A stretch of 64,000 bases of DNA from Hyposmocoma kahamanoa (GCF_003589595.1 NW_020653852.1:7235790-7299789), one strand, 5' to 3'. Positions 22,224 to 33,499 are shown, numbered from the stretch's first letter. Notes: generated by a model from the letters alone, not told the origin. Numbers and translations are program-made.

Positions 22224-22828
22224 TATTCAACTATAGTTACATCTTAGACCATTGGTTTATTTTTTTCCATCCTCTAAGAGTTATACAGTCCTAATAAAAC
22301 ACAGCTGTCATTCATAATAGACGCACGATTTTCGAAATTTTCTTAAGAAAATTAACAGTTAATATTTGTGAAAATATCACATAAGGAAATTACCACACTT
22401 TTTAACACAGAATCAGCTTGAGCCAGTTAAGAAAACTTAATATCTATGCACTAAGAGCGAAAATTAGTAGTGCATTCCGCACCCGCTCAGATAGCCGACG
22501 CGATGCGCAAACCTCGACGGTATTTTAGCTCACATTACATAGGTATATGAAGTTTGTTTTCTATGGTTGAATTGTCTGTGTTCTCTAGCATGCCATTTAT
22601 TTCTTCTAATTATTACTAGTACAATCTGTACACATCTAAATACATACTCACTGCTGACATTTAAAAAATTATGATCCTGTAGAGAATCCAAGGCTGACGT
22701 AACTTCGAAATTTCCTACAAATGTTTTGGTGTTGGTTTATAATTGGATGTTTCATTATCATTTATGATGTTATTTCAACCTGAACTATAGCAAAGTCAAT
22801 TCAACGCAGCAAATTCAAATCTTTAACC
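22224..22828. other. unassigned DNA
   Basis: Mostly unrecognised. 22451-22520 ('taagagcgaaaattagtagt', 'tccgcacccg') resembles 46110-46180 inside the repeat at 45878, so this may be an outlying part of that family. Confidence 0.4.
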
Positions 22829-23306
22829 TTTAGAGCGATGCCACAGGATGCGTTGAGTCCACGTTGCTTCGGTGTTGCGACGAACAGTGGTGTACAGCCT
22901 GTTAATAAAAAGGCTTCAGAAGAGACAAAAAATAAAGTAAAAAGAAACAAAAAATACGTAAAAATAAACTGAAACAAGCAAGCGTATGACCATCGTTCGA
23001 CCTCAAAAACAGCTGAGTCCCACTCCGGCATTGCAACGCGTACTCCCGGTTGCAAGTCCGGTGTGCGTGTGGCGCGGCGGCGCCTAACATACCATACCAT
23101 GGATATTTCTATATACTTAAATTCTTCGCTCCTAGTGGTGATGCTGCGTTGTATTAGAACTAGATGCCACATGAGTTGTTGAAACGGCACGCGGTGATGG
23201 ACCGCGTCCGCACCGCACAAGGGGTCAGACGGAGCATGGAGGACTGCTGCGGTGTGTAAGTACGCGGCATTACATTGCGACACCGCATTAGTCGTGTGGC
23301 ACCTCC
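22829..23306. mobile_element. diverged copy of the 'gagcgatgccac' TIR element
   Basis: The left end AGAGCGATGCCACAGGATGC matches the ends of the better copy at 45878-46423. The right end is 'cattagtcgtgtggcacctc', a worn inverted match, and a second worn end-like string follows at 23340-23385. Internally, 23160-23250 on the minus strand ('ccccttgtgcggtgcgga', 'tttcaacaactcatgtggca') matches 46270-46350. The 194-codon minus-strand ORF across it (22801-23385) is an accident of this GC-richer repeat. Confidence 0.6.
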
Positions 23307-24069
23307 CTGTGAGTATTAGTTTTGAATGTATGGCTCTCAGTGCGTTGCGATACCGCTTCAGTCCTATAGCACACCCTTCTAGCATAAGTATCCATTAGCT
23401 TGAGCATAGATTCGTGCCCTTGTGACGACGCGACCTCTGTCATCGTCATTCCACCTTTTTATCACCCTCTTTACTGGTTCCTGGCCACTTAATTTTAAAA
23501 TTTTGAATCGTCCTCGAATTCCTTTTTCTTCATTATTCTTACGTCGATTCGTTCAGTCATCAAAATTCTCAAAGCGAAAGGACGTGCTTATTTATATCAT
23601 GTAAAACTCCAACTCCACTTAACCTGTTTTTAAAGTATATATTAGATATACATATACACAAATAGGCTCTCTTGGGTACTTACCGTACCTGGACTTCGAC
23701 TGTTTAGTGCTAGTAGGGAGTTCTTTTATATTGTTTTGTACCGTTTTTACATCATTGTATTATTTTGTAATAGCCTTTCTTTTTCTTTTCTAATAAATTT
23801 ATGTCGATCGAGCCTTCTTTTTTACTCTAACTGAGGTTAGACTATAGTTTTAACAAGTTAAGAGCCTTCAACTCGCCCTTTTCTCGCACTCGCCCGGTGA
23901 AGCAGTCAAGACCATCAGCATACAACTGCAAAAATGTCCTTCATAAAACAGAGGAAAAAGCGTTACTGCATTGCTTGTGCTTTTGTGTACGCGCATACAA
24001 AAAATACTAACCCTATTTACTAGATTTTTAGGCTTTTACGTATTTTTATATTTATAAACTTAAATCAAT
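23307..24069. other. unassigned DNA
   Basis: Apart from the worn TIR-like string at 23340-23385, nothing recognised. Confidence 0.4.
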
Positions 24070-24190
24070 TAAGTTCTTAGGTTTTCGCGATTGTTACACA
24101 TGTAAACAATTTTTCCGGATTTAAATCGCGTATATTTATTTTTTCAAACAAACCAATTTAAATCCGGAAAAATAGTTTCATTTTTTAAAT
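24070..24190. repeat. relative of the 978-1147 MITE
   Basis: 'gttcttaggttttcgcgatt' starts the block. Inside, ATTTTTCCGGATTTAAAT (about 24107-24125) is answered by ATTTAAATCCGGAAAAAT (about 24157-24175), giving an internal foldback. The second outer end is missing. Confidence 0.65.
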
Positions 24191-24289
24191 CAATGAAGTT
24201 TAAAAAATGTTTACCTCACTTTTGCCGCATTGTGTAAAACGTATATAATTATTGCATTAATGTCACCCATACAAATTCGCGATTATTGG

Positions 24290-24455
24290 AGACCAGTGAC
24301 CTGAAATACAGGCCTTGAACCTAGTTTAGGCATCAGTCTCCCACAATTTAGTGTATATCATAATTTACTTTGTACTTTTATTATGTTCGTTGCATTGTAT
24401 TGTGGCAAGAAAATAAAGAATTTATTTATTATTATTATTATTATTTGTGTGACAC
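24290..24455 (+). repeat. non-LTR retrotransposon 3' end with (ATT)n tail
   Basis: 'ggtagttgaac'-type coding is not visible; the recognised part is the 3' UTR ending 'gtggcaagaaaataaagaat' and then (TTA)n at 24420-24445. The AATAAA followed by a simple tail is typical of lepidopteran non-LTR element ends. Element class not resolved. Confidence 0.5.
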
Positions 24456-24477
24456 TCGGTGCTTTTAAATCATAGAC

Positions 24478-24508
24478 AGCAGCGCCCGTGTGGCATCGCT
24501 CTTAATTA
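24478..24508. repeat. solo end of the 'gagcgatgccac' TIR element
   Basis: 'agcgcccgtgtggcatcgct' followed by 'cttaa' is the reverse complement of the left end at 45878. The remainder of the element is absent. Confidence 0.6.
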
Positions 24509-25214
24509 AAAATTGACTATTTAACAGTGCATCTACATTAAATTTAAAAGTAAAATAAATAAAATAAACAATTAAGTAACGTTAAAAACAACATCATAAA
24601 TCTCTTCTTTTCCATTATATAACTATGTCGAACCAACTTAACGGATTTTATTCACGGAACATACTTTGGACAATGATCGATTCTTCGCCCACACTTACGC
24701 GGCCACAATGAATCTCGGATGATTAATCTAACACGTAAGAAGCTTTTAGGGGGACAAATTGTTCAATATTAACACTGAACGTGGAACAATAAAAACCGAC
24801 ACACTTACTTAACTTACTAAAATTAGGGGTCAAGTATCTATAGTAATATTTTAAAGCAATTTATGTTGAGGTAAACGACGTGTACATATGGTGACTAGCT
24901 ACTAAAAACATTCAAATATGTTAGGAACTAAGCGCACGCAAACTAGCGTTCTTACTCGTACACACACCTCACAGATGTCACATAGGTACACACGCCAGCA
25001 TATCAAGCTACACATTGACGTATCTTGTTCCGTTGCACTGGAGGCAATTTTCGAGCAAAAATGTGTAGTCTGATGTGCCGTTGTCCGTACATTATAAAAT
25101 AAAAATGTGCCTGACAACCACCCCAATTGAATGAAATGAGGCGAACGGTGTCTCCGTCTCATCTTCACTATAGATTCTTTCACTTTGATTGATTGCTTCT
25201 CATTGTAGTCGTCG
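24509..25214. other. unassigned DNA
   Basis: A 118-codon minus ORF (24902-25258) runs into repeat G and carries no recognisable domain. The cysteine-rich middle comes from 'acacacct' type repeats. Not called as a gene. Confidence 0.4.
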
Positions 25215-25690
25215 TCACCTTTATTTTTAACCGAGTTCAAAAAAATAAGGAGGATCACAATTCAACTGTATGTTTTTTTTTGTATGTGTGTTACGCAATA
25301 ACTCCATAATTCGTAATAATAATTCTAGGGTCGGCAAACTAAAGCACATAAGTCAAAATCCAACATCATTCATTTTAATTAACACTTCTACCGGATAAAT
25401 AAAGCACATAAGTCAAATTCATTTGTTACTACATAAATTTGTAACTTTATTCTAGAGGTAATTTAACTTTCAACACTAAAAACAACACGAAAAAATATAT
25501 AATTATATGTATATTAACAAATGAAGCACTTTTTTGACTTAAGTGCTTTAGTCCGCCGATCCGAGAGTTTGTGAACCGATTTTCAAGATTCTTTTTTGTT
25601 GGAAAGAGGGTACATCAGAAGTGGTCCCATTTAAATTTGAAGAAAATATATTCCACATATAAGGGTGGCAAACTAGGCGATGAATGACGT
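25215..25690 (-). repeat. repeat G copy 3, inverted and split by a MITE
   Basis: 25230-25320 ('aaggaggatcacaattcaac', 'gttacgcaataactcc') and 25563-25680 ('gtgaaccgattttcaagatt', 'ttgttggaaagagggtacat', 'gtggtcccatttaaatttga') are the two halves of repeat G in minus orientation. They are separated by the element at 25328-25562. Confidence 0.7.
25328..25562. mobile_element. 235-bp MITE nested in repeat G
   Basis: Left end GGGTCGGCAAACTAAAGCAC; right end in reverse complement GGATCGGCGGACTAAAGCAC. About 30-bp imperfect TIRs continue into 'aagtcaaaa'. A further 'aaagcacataagtcaaattc' lies inside at 25401. Non-coding interior. Confidence 0.75.
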
Positions 25691-25914
25691 TTTTTTAACA
25701 AAAGTACCCTTTATTTTCATTAAAAACGCACAAATATATTGTCTTAAGAATTCATGCACTTTGTATACAACAACCGTAAATAATAACCATAGGTTTATTC
25801 GTTTTTGGGACAGCATTTATTTGTAAGAAACGAAATTTAAAATAACACTCAAAACAATCGAATATTTAACGTGCGTTATTGATCTGGTCTCATTTAATTT
25901 TTTTAATGATAATC

Positions 25915-26240
25915 ATATGCCAGACAATCACACTAATTGCCTGATCTCAAACTAGGGAATTCCCTGTACTATAAGAACAGTCAAGAGCACGTCAAGTTCG
26001 ACACTTGGTACTTTGGACCGTTCTTATCGTAAGGGGCATAGAATTGGACTTAAGCCTTAAGAGTCAAGCTTTACGTGCTCTTGACCTTGTACCAGATCAA
26101 CGGAATCCATTCCAGGGCACTATCCAGACCAGAACCAATATAAAAAAAGTTAATTTTCTAAATAGATCCCACCGGGAACAGAACCCGGTACATTTTCTTA
26201 CAACGTCCACAGTGCAAACCGTTGAGCCACCGAGGTCGAC
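25915..26240 (-). repeat. SINE-B copy, most complete
   Basis: On the minus strand: 'gacctcggtggctcaacggt' (A-box match TGGCTCAACGG), 'ccgggttctgttcccggtgg' (B-box region), body with 'ttggttctggtctggatagt', and 3' end 'tttgagatcaggcaattagt'. About 80 bp between 25985 and 26080 contain an inverted echo ('agtcaagagcacgtc' / 'agagtcaagc...gtgctcttgac'). Confidence 0.75.
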
Positions 26241-26447
26241 ATTACATTTTAACAACTCGTTGAATGTTGTATTTTTTAGAGCTTTCGTTTAGAATCAATA
26301 TGAAAATTGACGCCTAAATTCCGAGTCTATAATAGAAATATAATCATCTTTTGAAAAGGACACTATCATGCGTTATTTTTTGAATATAGGACCAAGAAGT
26401 ATCTAGAAGAATTATAATAATAAGAACTGCAATAACAATAATAAATA

Positions 26448-26665
26448 ATGTGCCAGATTAACACACCGGTTACCTGATCTCAAACTAGGAAATTACCTGT
26501 CCCTATGTACTCATAGTGACTCCAGAGCAACGGAGTTCACTCCGGTGCACTTCCTAGAACACCCAGACTAGGATCAATTTAGAAAAGTTGGTTTTCTCAC
26601 TGTGTCGGGAAAAATGTCCTCATCTGGCGCTCACGGTGTTAATCGCTGGGCCACTGAAGTCGTTA
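26448..26665 (-). repeat. SINE-B copy
   Basis: Head 'acttcagtggcccagcgatt' on the minus strand, body 'aattgatcctagtctgggtg', end 'tttgagatcaggtaaccggt'. Same orientation as the copy 200 bp upstream, but diverged from it, so it is not a simple recent tandem duplication. Confidence 0.7.
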
Positions 26666-26909
26666 CAAAGATATAAGCTATAGCAAACGACACAAAAGGA
26701 AAGATGTCCTGTAGAAAGGGAAATTCCAGGAATTGTTATTCTTTTGACATGAAGGACACATTCTACATACCATTGAACCTGGAACACATTCCACTTCTAG
26801 TGAAAAACACTGATTGCAAATTATAGGCACAATAACAAAGTGTAATTTAATATTTTTTGTATTATTTATCATTATAATGTAATTTAATTGAATAAGTAAT
26901 AAATGCAAC

Positions 26910-26944
26910 AAATCTCTCTCTCTCTCTTTCTCTTTCTCTCTCAT
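26910..26944. repeat. (TC)n microsatellite
   Basis: Interrupted TC repeat 'tctctctctctctttctctt'. It encodes the spurious ERERE stretch of a minus-strand ORF. Confidence 0.9.
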
Positions 26945-26990
26945 TCGAAATAAAGAAACAAAAATATCGTAACCTAACGTACGCATACGC

Positions 26991-27018
26991 ATACGGCCTA
27001 GTGTATACTAGGCCGTAT
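26991..27018. repeat. perfect palindrome
   Basis: ATACGGCCTAGT, loop GTAT, ACTAGGCCGTAT: 12-bp arms. Confidence 0.85.
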
Positions 27019-27059
27019 TAGGTGAAGGCAAAATCTTAGTAAATTATAAAATATATATT

Positions 27060-27760
27060 CCCTGCAGCGGAGTACGCAGAGACGCGTTGTCAGTGTGTTG
27101 TACAGCGCGCGTTTCTTTATAAACTGAGATACTTCGGTACAACGTTAAAAATGCAGTTCTGCAGACCGTTGCGTGGCGCGGAGTAACGTGATAATCGCCT
27201 AATAACGCTCTCAAATTAACTTCCGTCAGGGCTCTAGCTACTGAGTGATAATATGCTAATCATACGTAAAAAAGCTTCCACTTTTTTCGTTTCTTTACCA
27301 AATTTTTACGAAAAACAGTCTTATCAATAATCTACGAGAATTTGGGTTCAAGCACGCCCTTAATCTTGCGCTCAAGGCCGACCATAATAAATATCACACT
27401 TTTTCATTCAATTTTTTTTTTGTTTTCTCGACCTATTAAGTGCTTCCTAATTTTGCCGCGTTTTATTTCAATCAAACATAATTATAGTCTCTTTGGGCAG
27501 AATCGAGTTATAAATACTAATTTTCTTTATTGCTATAGTTTCCAACAACGTCATTATGTAATTCAATTACACAGTTAGAACATATATTAATTTGTACCCT
27601 TGGTATATAAAGCCACATGTGATCACACGTCGATAGTGGTTATTACATGAAAGTCATAAAAGAATACAAATGACAATAACAACAAATAATAAATAAAATA
27701 TACTGTTTGTAGTATATAAATATTTTCTATGTTTGTTGTTTGTATTATATTGTGTTTTAT
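27060..27760 (+). repeat. composite repeat block, copy 2
   Basis: 27065-27205 aligns with 9590-9730. 27480-27715 aligns nearly base for base with 9718-9955. Between them copy 2 has about 275 bp (27205-27480) not present in copy 1, and a further ~45 bp difference just before the 'aaagctattatagtagtagt' that leads into repeat F. So the two copies share both segments and the following repeat F. Confidence 0.75.
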
Positions 27761-27764
27761 AAAG

Positions 27765-28075
27765 CTATTATAGTAGTAGTAGTAGTAGAGCTCCTTGTGA
27801 AAGAGTTCGTCCAGGGAAATACTGCCACCTTACCTATTTCTGCCGCCAAGCAGGAATGTCAGCATTACTGTGTTCCGGTTTTGAAGGGTAATGGTGATGG
27901 TGAAATTATAGGCATATGGGACTTGACAACTTATGTCTCAGAGTGACGGGCGCAGTGGCAGTGCCCCCTCTTTGTGATTTATAGCTCTGAGTGACACTGC
28001 AATAGGGACAGGCATGACGCTTACTATCAGGCATACGACTTGTTCGTCCCGTCACATATTATTATAGAAAAAAAC
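27765..28075 (+). repeat. repeat F copy 7, full length
   Basis: Starts in (TAG)n then 'agagctccttgtgaaagagt' and ends at the A-run near 28070. From 27947 onwards it is nearly identical to 33615-33895, continuing past the A-run to 28213. Confidence 0.8.
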
Positions 28076-28213
28076 ACATTTAGCTGTCAAATTCGAGTGA
28101 TAAAACTAGAAATTACTTATATATAATATAGGTAGAAATCACATTACGTCGTATTGTGGCGCAATCTCAAATAATGCTTATTATATTAAAACCGTATGTC
28201 ACATAAACCACGA

Positions 28214-28700
28214 CTCGAGGACTTTCTTACCATTTACGGCCGTAGAAAATTGCTACTGCTCAACTCAGTCCCGCAGTTACCGTTATATTTCTCATTAGAC
28301 TAAATAACTCCCTGTAATAGTCGAGATGTTCTTATTGCAGTTTCACACGAAAATACTTACACGGATAAACTTTACGTCAATATAAAACACAAATAGACTG
28401 GTGTACAATAATAAACCCAGATTATCTCATTACAAAAGTCAATGTAGTGGTATGTGTGTCCGAATTTATAATGCTCTACCAAATATATTAAAACGCTACC
28501 AAATCGATGCCTTACTCTTTCAAAGTCGTATCTTATACAGAGTGATTTCTCAGGAGATGGCAAAACTTTCTATTTCAAATTTCTTATCAAGGGGGTTAAT
28601 TTGGATGCGTTGCTTTAAGAATAGGTAAAAGCCAGAGTGAATATGAAGGAAATGTGATGTCAGCCTGCAAAATTTGTATAGCACGGGTTTGAGAAAGTAA
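28214..28700 (+). other. possible retroelement remnant, otherwise unassigned
   Basis: 28440-28500 encodes 'MCVRIYNALPNILKRY', which vaguely resembles the 'R.YN.LP..IK' block near the end of non-LTR ORF2 proteins (compare RFYNKIPVDIQNL at 56843-57064). Weak and short. The rest shows nothing. Confidence 0.3.
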
Positions 28701-29367
28701 GTGTGAGGCCAGACGAGCGTAATTTTGTGAGTTGTGAGTCGCGTATTTTGAGTTGCGTAGTTTGCGCTGCATTCGGTTTCATATAAAAGCACGGTTTGTT
28801 TCATACGATGACGCAACATGAGTTATCTGCTGGCTCACGGCCGTAATGACGACTGACTTTCGTTCGCATCGTGAGACGAACTGGCGCGAGTCGAGGTAGG
28901 GGTGAGGGAAGGGGTCACTTTAACTTAAATGACTGTTATTATTAGTCTTTCCTCTGGACTAATGGCTTGTCTCATATTTGTATCTGACTTAGCAATAAAA
29001 GGTTTTACTAGGCTTAATAATTCTTCAAAAACATTTATTGGCTTGTTGATAGTACTTAACAAATTGATCTGGATGTTCACATAAATTTGTATATAATATA
29101 TGAAACTGCCCATACTTTAATCGTTTCATATTGAGTGGATGAACCCAGCCTTTTTTTCTTTTTCTAACATCGTCTTCTAATGCTTCATAAATGCATACTA
29201 TTTTTAATAGATTCATTACACTATTACGATACAAACACCCCGTATAAACACTGAAAAGCAACTGAATAAAATACGTTCGTCTGGCGCTCCAACCGAATTT
29301 CGGTCCAGCGCAAACTGCGCAACTCAATAAACGCAACACACAAAATTACGCTCGTCTGGCCTCGCCC
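28701..29367 (-). mobile_element. PIF/Harbinger element, internal-deletion derivative, TAA target duplication
   Basis: The ends are long inverted repeats: 28707-28726 GAGGCCAGACGAGCGTAATT and the matching reverse complement ending at 29361. Similarity continues about 70 bp inward ('gagttgcg.agtttgcgctg', '..attcgg'). Identical TAA flanks at 28698-28700 and 29368-29370 are the 3-bp duplication expected of PIF/Harbinger. Length is 667 bp against about 2-4 kb for autonomous elements. It retains only the N-terminal part of the transposase. Confidence 0.88.
28925..29213 (-). pseudogene. PIF/Harbinger transposase (HARBI1-like), N-terminal remnant
   Basis: Reads MNLLKIVCIYEALEDDVRKR, then 'KKGWVHPLNMKRLKYGQFHI' and 'LYTNLCEHPDQFVKYY'. 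After a one-base frameshift near 29035 it continues FEELLSLVKPFIAKSDTNMR, 'QAISPEERLIITV', then stops. The 'WVHPL...R...G.F..LY..L....' and 'F.ELL..V.P.I...DTNMR.AI.P.ERL..T' blocks are hallmarks of HARBI1-type transposases just upstream of the DDE domain. All catalytic residues are missing, so it cannot be an active nuclease. Confidence 0.85.
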
Positions 29368-29370
29368 TAA

Positions 29371-29957
29371 GGCGACGAAATAATTTATTCAGAAATAGAC
29401 TTAGCATTATGGCTTAGAGATAAAAATTAAAACAAAGTGACTGATGTTTTAGATAAATGATGACATAAAAAAAGTGCTTAATTTGTATGTATGTGTATAA
29501 TGTAATAATGATGTATAATATAATATTTGATAATTTGACATTGGTAGCTATTATTTTACTGTTTATTATTTAACTGATTATTTCTTGTGCATGTTCAATA
29601 TTTAATAGTTTGACATTGATACTTATTATTTTGTTGTTATTAATTGACTGATTATTTCTTGTGCATGTTCAATGACAGTGTTATAATAAAATTAATATTT
29701 TGTTTGTTATATATATTTTTAGGTTTTCGCGACACTTATACATAGGAAATTAAACAATTTTTTCGGATATAAATTAGTTTTTTTTAACAAATCAACACTT
29801 CGGTCTCTTTACCGGTCCCATGATCACGGCTTACTAAAATGGTATAAGTCATGAACAAGTTAATGTGTCTAATATAAAACCACCCTATTTTTCTAGGTAG
29901 TCATTAATTTATACACCTTATTTTTAATTCACCTTCACTAATTCCGAATCACCTTAA
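29371..29957. other. unassigned, with a 75-bp tandem duplication
   Basis: 29534-29608 and 29609-29680 are two diverged tandem copies ('tttgacattg', then 'actgattatttcttgtgcat'). 29715-29795 is a fragment of the 978 MITE family ('ttttaggttttcgcga', 'caattttttcggat'). Confidence 0.55.
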
Positions 29958-30263
29958 GGCTCAACTCACACTGGCGCAGAGTCGAAGCGTCGCGACGCAT
30001 CATGTTTTTCGCCTATAGCACATTCATCTCTATTTTCCCAATATTAAGGTACAAATGTGTGTTATGCAAATATGGAGTCAAACGTCGACGCTTGGTTGCA
30101 GTCGAGCGGTTTCGCGCGTCACTTGAGTACAGTAAGGTGTCAGACGCCGACCACACTTGATCCAGGCGCACTAATGCGAGAGTCGTCGCGCGTCGCCAGG
30201 CATTGTAGTTGAAAACCAGGACGCGACGCGACGCTTCGACAATGCGCCAGTGTGAGTTCAGCC
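29958..30263. mobile_element. 306-bp MITE with >40-bp TIRs
   Basis: Left end GGCTCAACTCACACTGGCGC continuing 'agagtcgaagcgtcgcgacg'; the right end is its reverse complement ('gcgacgcttcgacaatgcgc', 'cagtgtgagttcagcc') with only a few mismatches. The interior is GC-rich for this window (CpG-rich 'gtcgtcgcgcgtcgcc') and produces a spurious 91-codon minus ORF. Confidence 0.85.
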
Positions 30264-30597
30264 ATGAGCGTCTTGGCACGCTTTTCAACTGAATCTAAGA
30301 AGGCCTTGGTATTTAGCAGAACTATTCCATAGGTATACCTCTTAAGTTTGATTATGACGATGATTTCATAGGTGGCAGCACTAACGTCTCAGGTCTCATC
30401 TCAATTGTGTTTGAAAACACAAATATACGCGATTTAGATCCGTGAAAATAGTTTCATTTCCTATATTTTTTGTTTGTTATATTTATTTATTGAATATCAT
30501 AATGTTTTATCACCATGATTTATTCATATAGTTTTATGACGGTAATCCACTAGTTTGTTATTATTATTGGTAGATAATCTCAGTATAGAGTACTAAA
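30264..30597. other. unassigned; MITE-family fragment
   Basis: 30420-30470 ('aaatatacgcgatttagatc', 'aaatagtttcatttcctat') belongs to the 978 family. Otherwise nothing seen. Confidence 0.4.
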
Positions 30598-30895
30598 AAA
30601 ACCTACCTCAAAAGTACGTGGAATTACATCTGTTTGCCTAGTTTTTTTGGGATTGGTTACCGGAAAGTGCGCGAAACCGGATTCATCCCCTAGTTTGCCA
30701 CCCTAAAAGGTGGAATATTTTCTTCTAATTTAAATGGGACCAGTACTAGAGTACCCTCTTTCCAACAAAAAAAGAAACATTAAAATCTGTTCACAAATTT
30801 TATTAGCCCGAGTTATCGCGTAGCATACATACAAAAAAAACATACAGTTGAATACTACGTAGTATTGTGGTGCATCTCAAATAATGCTTATTATA
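30598..30895 (+). repeat. repeat G copy 4 plus shared 45-bp tail
   Basis: Repeat G from 'ctacctcaaaagtacgtgga' to about 30860. It is followed by 'ctcaaataatgcttattata', a string that also occurs at 28170-28195 and 33845-33868 within the near-identical duplication. Confidence 0.65.
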
Positions 30896-31462
30896 TTAAA
30901 ACTTTTGATTGGACTCGAACTAGAATCTGTTGCCATTCTGGGAACACTTAGTTGTAGAGTAGCTCAGTTGGGTAAATTGTATCAGTAATAAATTTGATTG
31001 TTGTTATGAACACAACTAGTTTGCTTTTTTCTCATAGTCAAGGACTCGGTAAAGACAGTTTTCCGAGTTATTTAACGATTAATAAGTTAAACCAACAAAG
31101 GAATTTTAACGTAAAGCTGGTTTGAAACAATTTAGCTGGGTCGGAAAGAGAACAATACAAACAGATTCAGTTTGGGAGAAATAGGTCGACTCCCCCATCC
31201 ATCAAACATAACTGAGATCTGTTTGTTTGTATTATATGTATTGTGCGCGTATATATTATATGTGTGCGGGTGTCTCTGTCAGTACTCAATAGTTTATTTT
31301 GTTCTTGTGTTTAATTTTGTATTTAAATTTTACTACAATTCAAACAATGCACTAAACAATATTAATTGATTTCTAATTTGATATCACAGTGCTTGTGTTT
31401 GTAAATGTGTATAAAGAAACTATCATTTAACAGATCATCATCCTATTTATTTAAGCTTATAA
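30896..31462. other. unassigned DNA
   Basis: Nothing recognised. Confidence 0.4.
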
Positions 31463-31510
31463 GTACCATGCTGGACTGCCACGCAAAAGTTCGATTTCCC
31501 GGGCCGGGTT
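31463..31510 (+). repeat. SINE-C head fragment
   Basis: 'taccatgctggactgccacg' then 'ttcgatttcccgggccggg' matches the tRNA-like head of SINE-C at 11780-11850 in opposite orientation. It is cut off where repeat F copy 8 begins. Confidence 0.7.
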
Positions 31511-31514
31511 ACTA

Positions 31515-31775
31515 ACACGATAAGAGGCAGGACGAACAAGTCGTGCATCTGGTGGTAAATGACACACCTGTCCATAGCCACTCAGAGCTTGAGCTTGAGG
31601 AGCACTGACACTGCACGTAAGTTGACAGTCCCATATGCCTGCAATATCACCAGCACCGTTACCCTTCAAAACCGGAATGTAGTAATACTTACATTACTGC
31701 TTGGCTGCAGAAATAGGTAAAGCGGCAGTACTTCCCTGGACCAACTTTTGCACAAGGTGCTCTACTGTTACTCAA
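31515..31775 (-). repeat. repeat F copy 8
   Basis: Runs from 'ggacgaacaagtcgtgcatc' to 'acaaggtgctctactgttac'. Small internal deletions remove parts of the 'aaagatctgagg' and 'cgtcaccctgagac' blocks. It interrupts SINE-C. Confidence 0.75.
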
Positions 31776-33499
31776 CTTGTAATGTATAAATGCCTTCGTT
31801 CACATTTACCACTCAATAACACCTCGTTTCAAATCGCGAAGTCAAATGTGGACTTTAAGTTTTGTTTCATAGAAATACACTTAGGCAGCAGTGTTTATTT
31901 TTTCCGAGACTTTGAGAAGTAAATACCGTAATCTTCCGAATAAACCAAAATATATTTGCTCTATCGTTATTCGGAACTTGAACTTTTGATTAATGGTGAC
32001 TACTCAGGCATTATAGCTGGGAGGAGGAAACTATTAATGAACAAACTTGAACAACGCTGAATGCCTAATACTAATGAGAGTAATCCTTCTTGGATAAGAG
32101 TTGAGGCGAAGTTAATACACGTGGTCTTGACAGGTTTGACGAGATAATGGAATATGTTCACAGAAGACTATTTAGCAGCCTGTTTTCGATGTCTTAACCA
32201 ACAGACAAAGATATTTATAATGGAAATCTTTTCAGCAAAATATAACCTTATAAACGACTTTTTTTTTAACAGCCCCACACTTGGGAATGGATACATACAT
32301 ACCACAAATTAGACCACAGACATTATCTAGATAGACACTGCAAGTGTATGTAATTCGCGTGCCCAAAGTATGTGAAATTCACTTAGTTGCCTCTGCTACA
32401 CCTCATAACGCGCTCGACGGTTATCGTAGATAAACACCAGACGAAAACGCGAAAAATGCATAATTGTGCCATTATAAACTGCAAAAGCACCATAACTGTG
32501 TGTAAACGGGTAAACAGGAACGTTTCCTTCCACGGGCAAGTGATTTTGTAATCAGACGATGCATAATTTATATTAAAAACAATTATTTTCATTTTGTATG
32601 AATTTCGAGAAAAAAATACAAAAAAATATATAATGCAAAGAATTAAGAGTACGCAGTCTTTACAAAAACCTGGAGTAGGTCATACGTACGAGTTCGTTGC
32701 TTTCGAGGACGAAGGTGCTCTAGTTTATCCCACCTAAGATGCTATCCAAATATGCAGAGTAGCAGAGTTAGAAATTCGAGAAATAATAAACAAATCACAA
32801 AAATTTCACACGAGGCCTTCATTAAGTAAACCTCTTCTGATGAATAAGATTTTACATTATTTTGTCAGCAGTAACATTTTCATTTGTCTTGCCATTCATC
32901 AATTTGATCAATTACCAACAGAAAACTGTCTAGTAAAATTAATTAAGGCAGTATAATGAACTTGCGGTTCATATAATTGACGTGCATTTCATTATTTAAG
33001 TTAATCGATAAGATTTTCTATTACAAAAAAAATTTATATCATAAGCTCATTTTACTGGAAGGACAATAATTTTAATATTTGAAGTCGATTAATAATTAAA
33101 GTCTTAATTTTTTTTAAGTAATCAACATTTTTTAAAAACAAGTAGTATAAAGGACTAAACTATCTTATTCTAGTATATTTTTCTACTATATTAAATTTAC
33201 GACTACTTGTAATCAACAAATACTTGAAAAAAAATTATTCTATTTAGAATCGATTAATTGAATGGGTTTCGCGTGTTTACGTGTATTCCGTTCAATCAAT
33301 CGATTTAGAGTGAGCGGAAGGAGGTTTCCATCACTAAATAGTTCTTGTGACGTCATAGTGGGTACAAAAAATGTGACACGCTTGGTTTTCATACAAATTA
33401 CTGTACCTGCGGCGTCTATCTAGATATATGTCTGTGAATTAGACCTAAGCTCACTATATTTTGAATTTCTTTATGTACCTACTAAGAACTAGATTTATC
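31776..33499. other. unassigned DNA with one hairpin
   Basis: No genes seen. 33248-33262 (AATCGATTAATTGAA) and 33291-33305 (TTCAATCAATCGATT) form an inverted repeat with one mismatch around a 28-bp loop. 32265-32350 has 'cagccccacacttggga', a possible worn SINE-C tail. Confidence 0.4.

Noticed and set aside
22801..23385. 194-codon minus-strand ORF
   Set aside because: Lies across a worn TIR element whose other copy (45878-46423) does not keep the frame; no domain; composition effect of GC-richer repeat.
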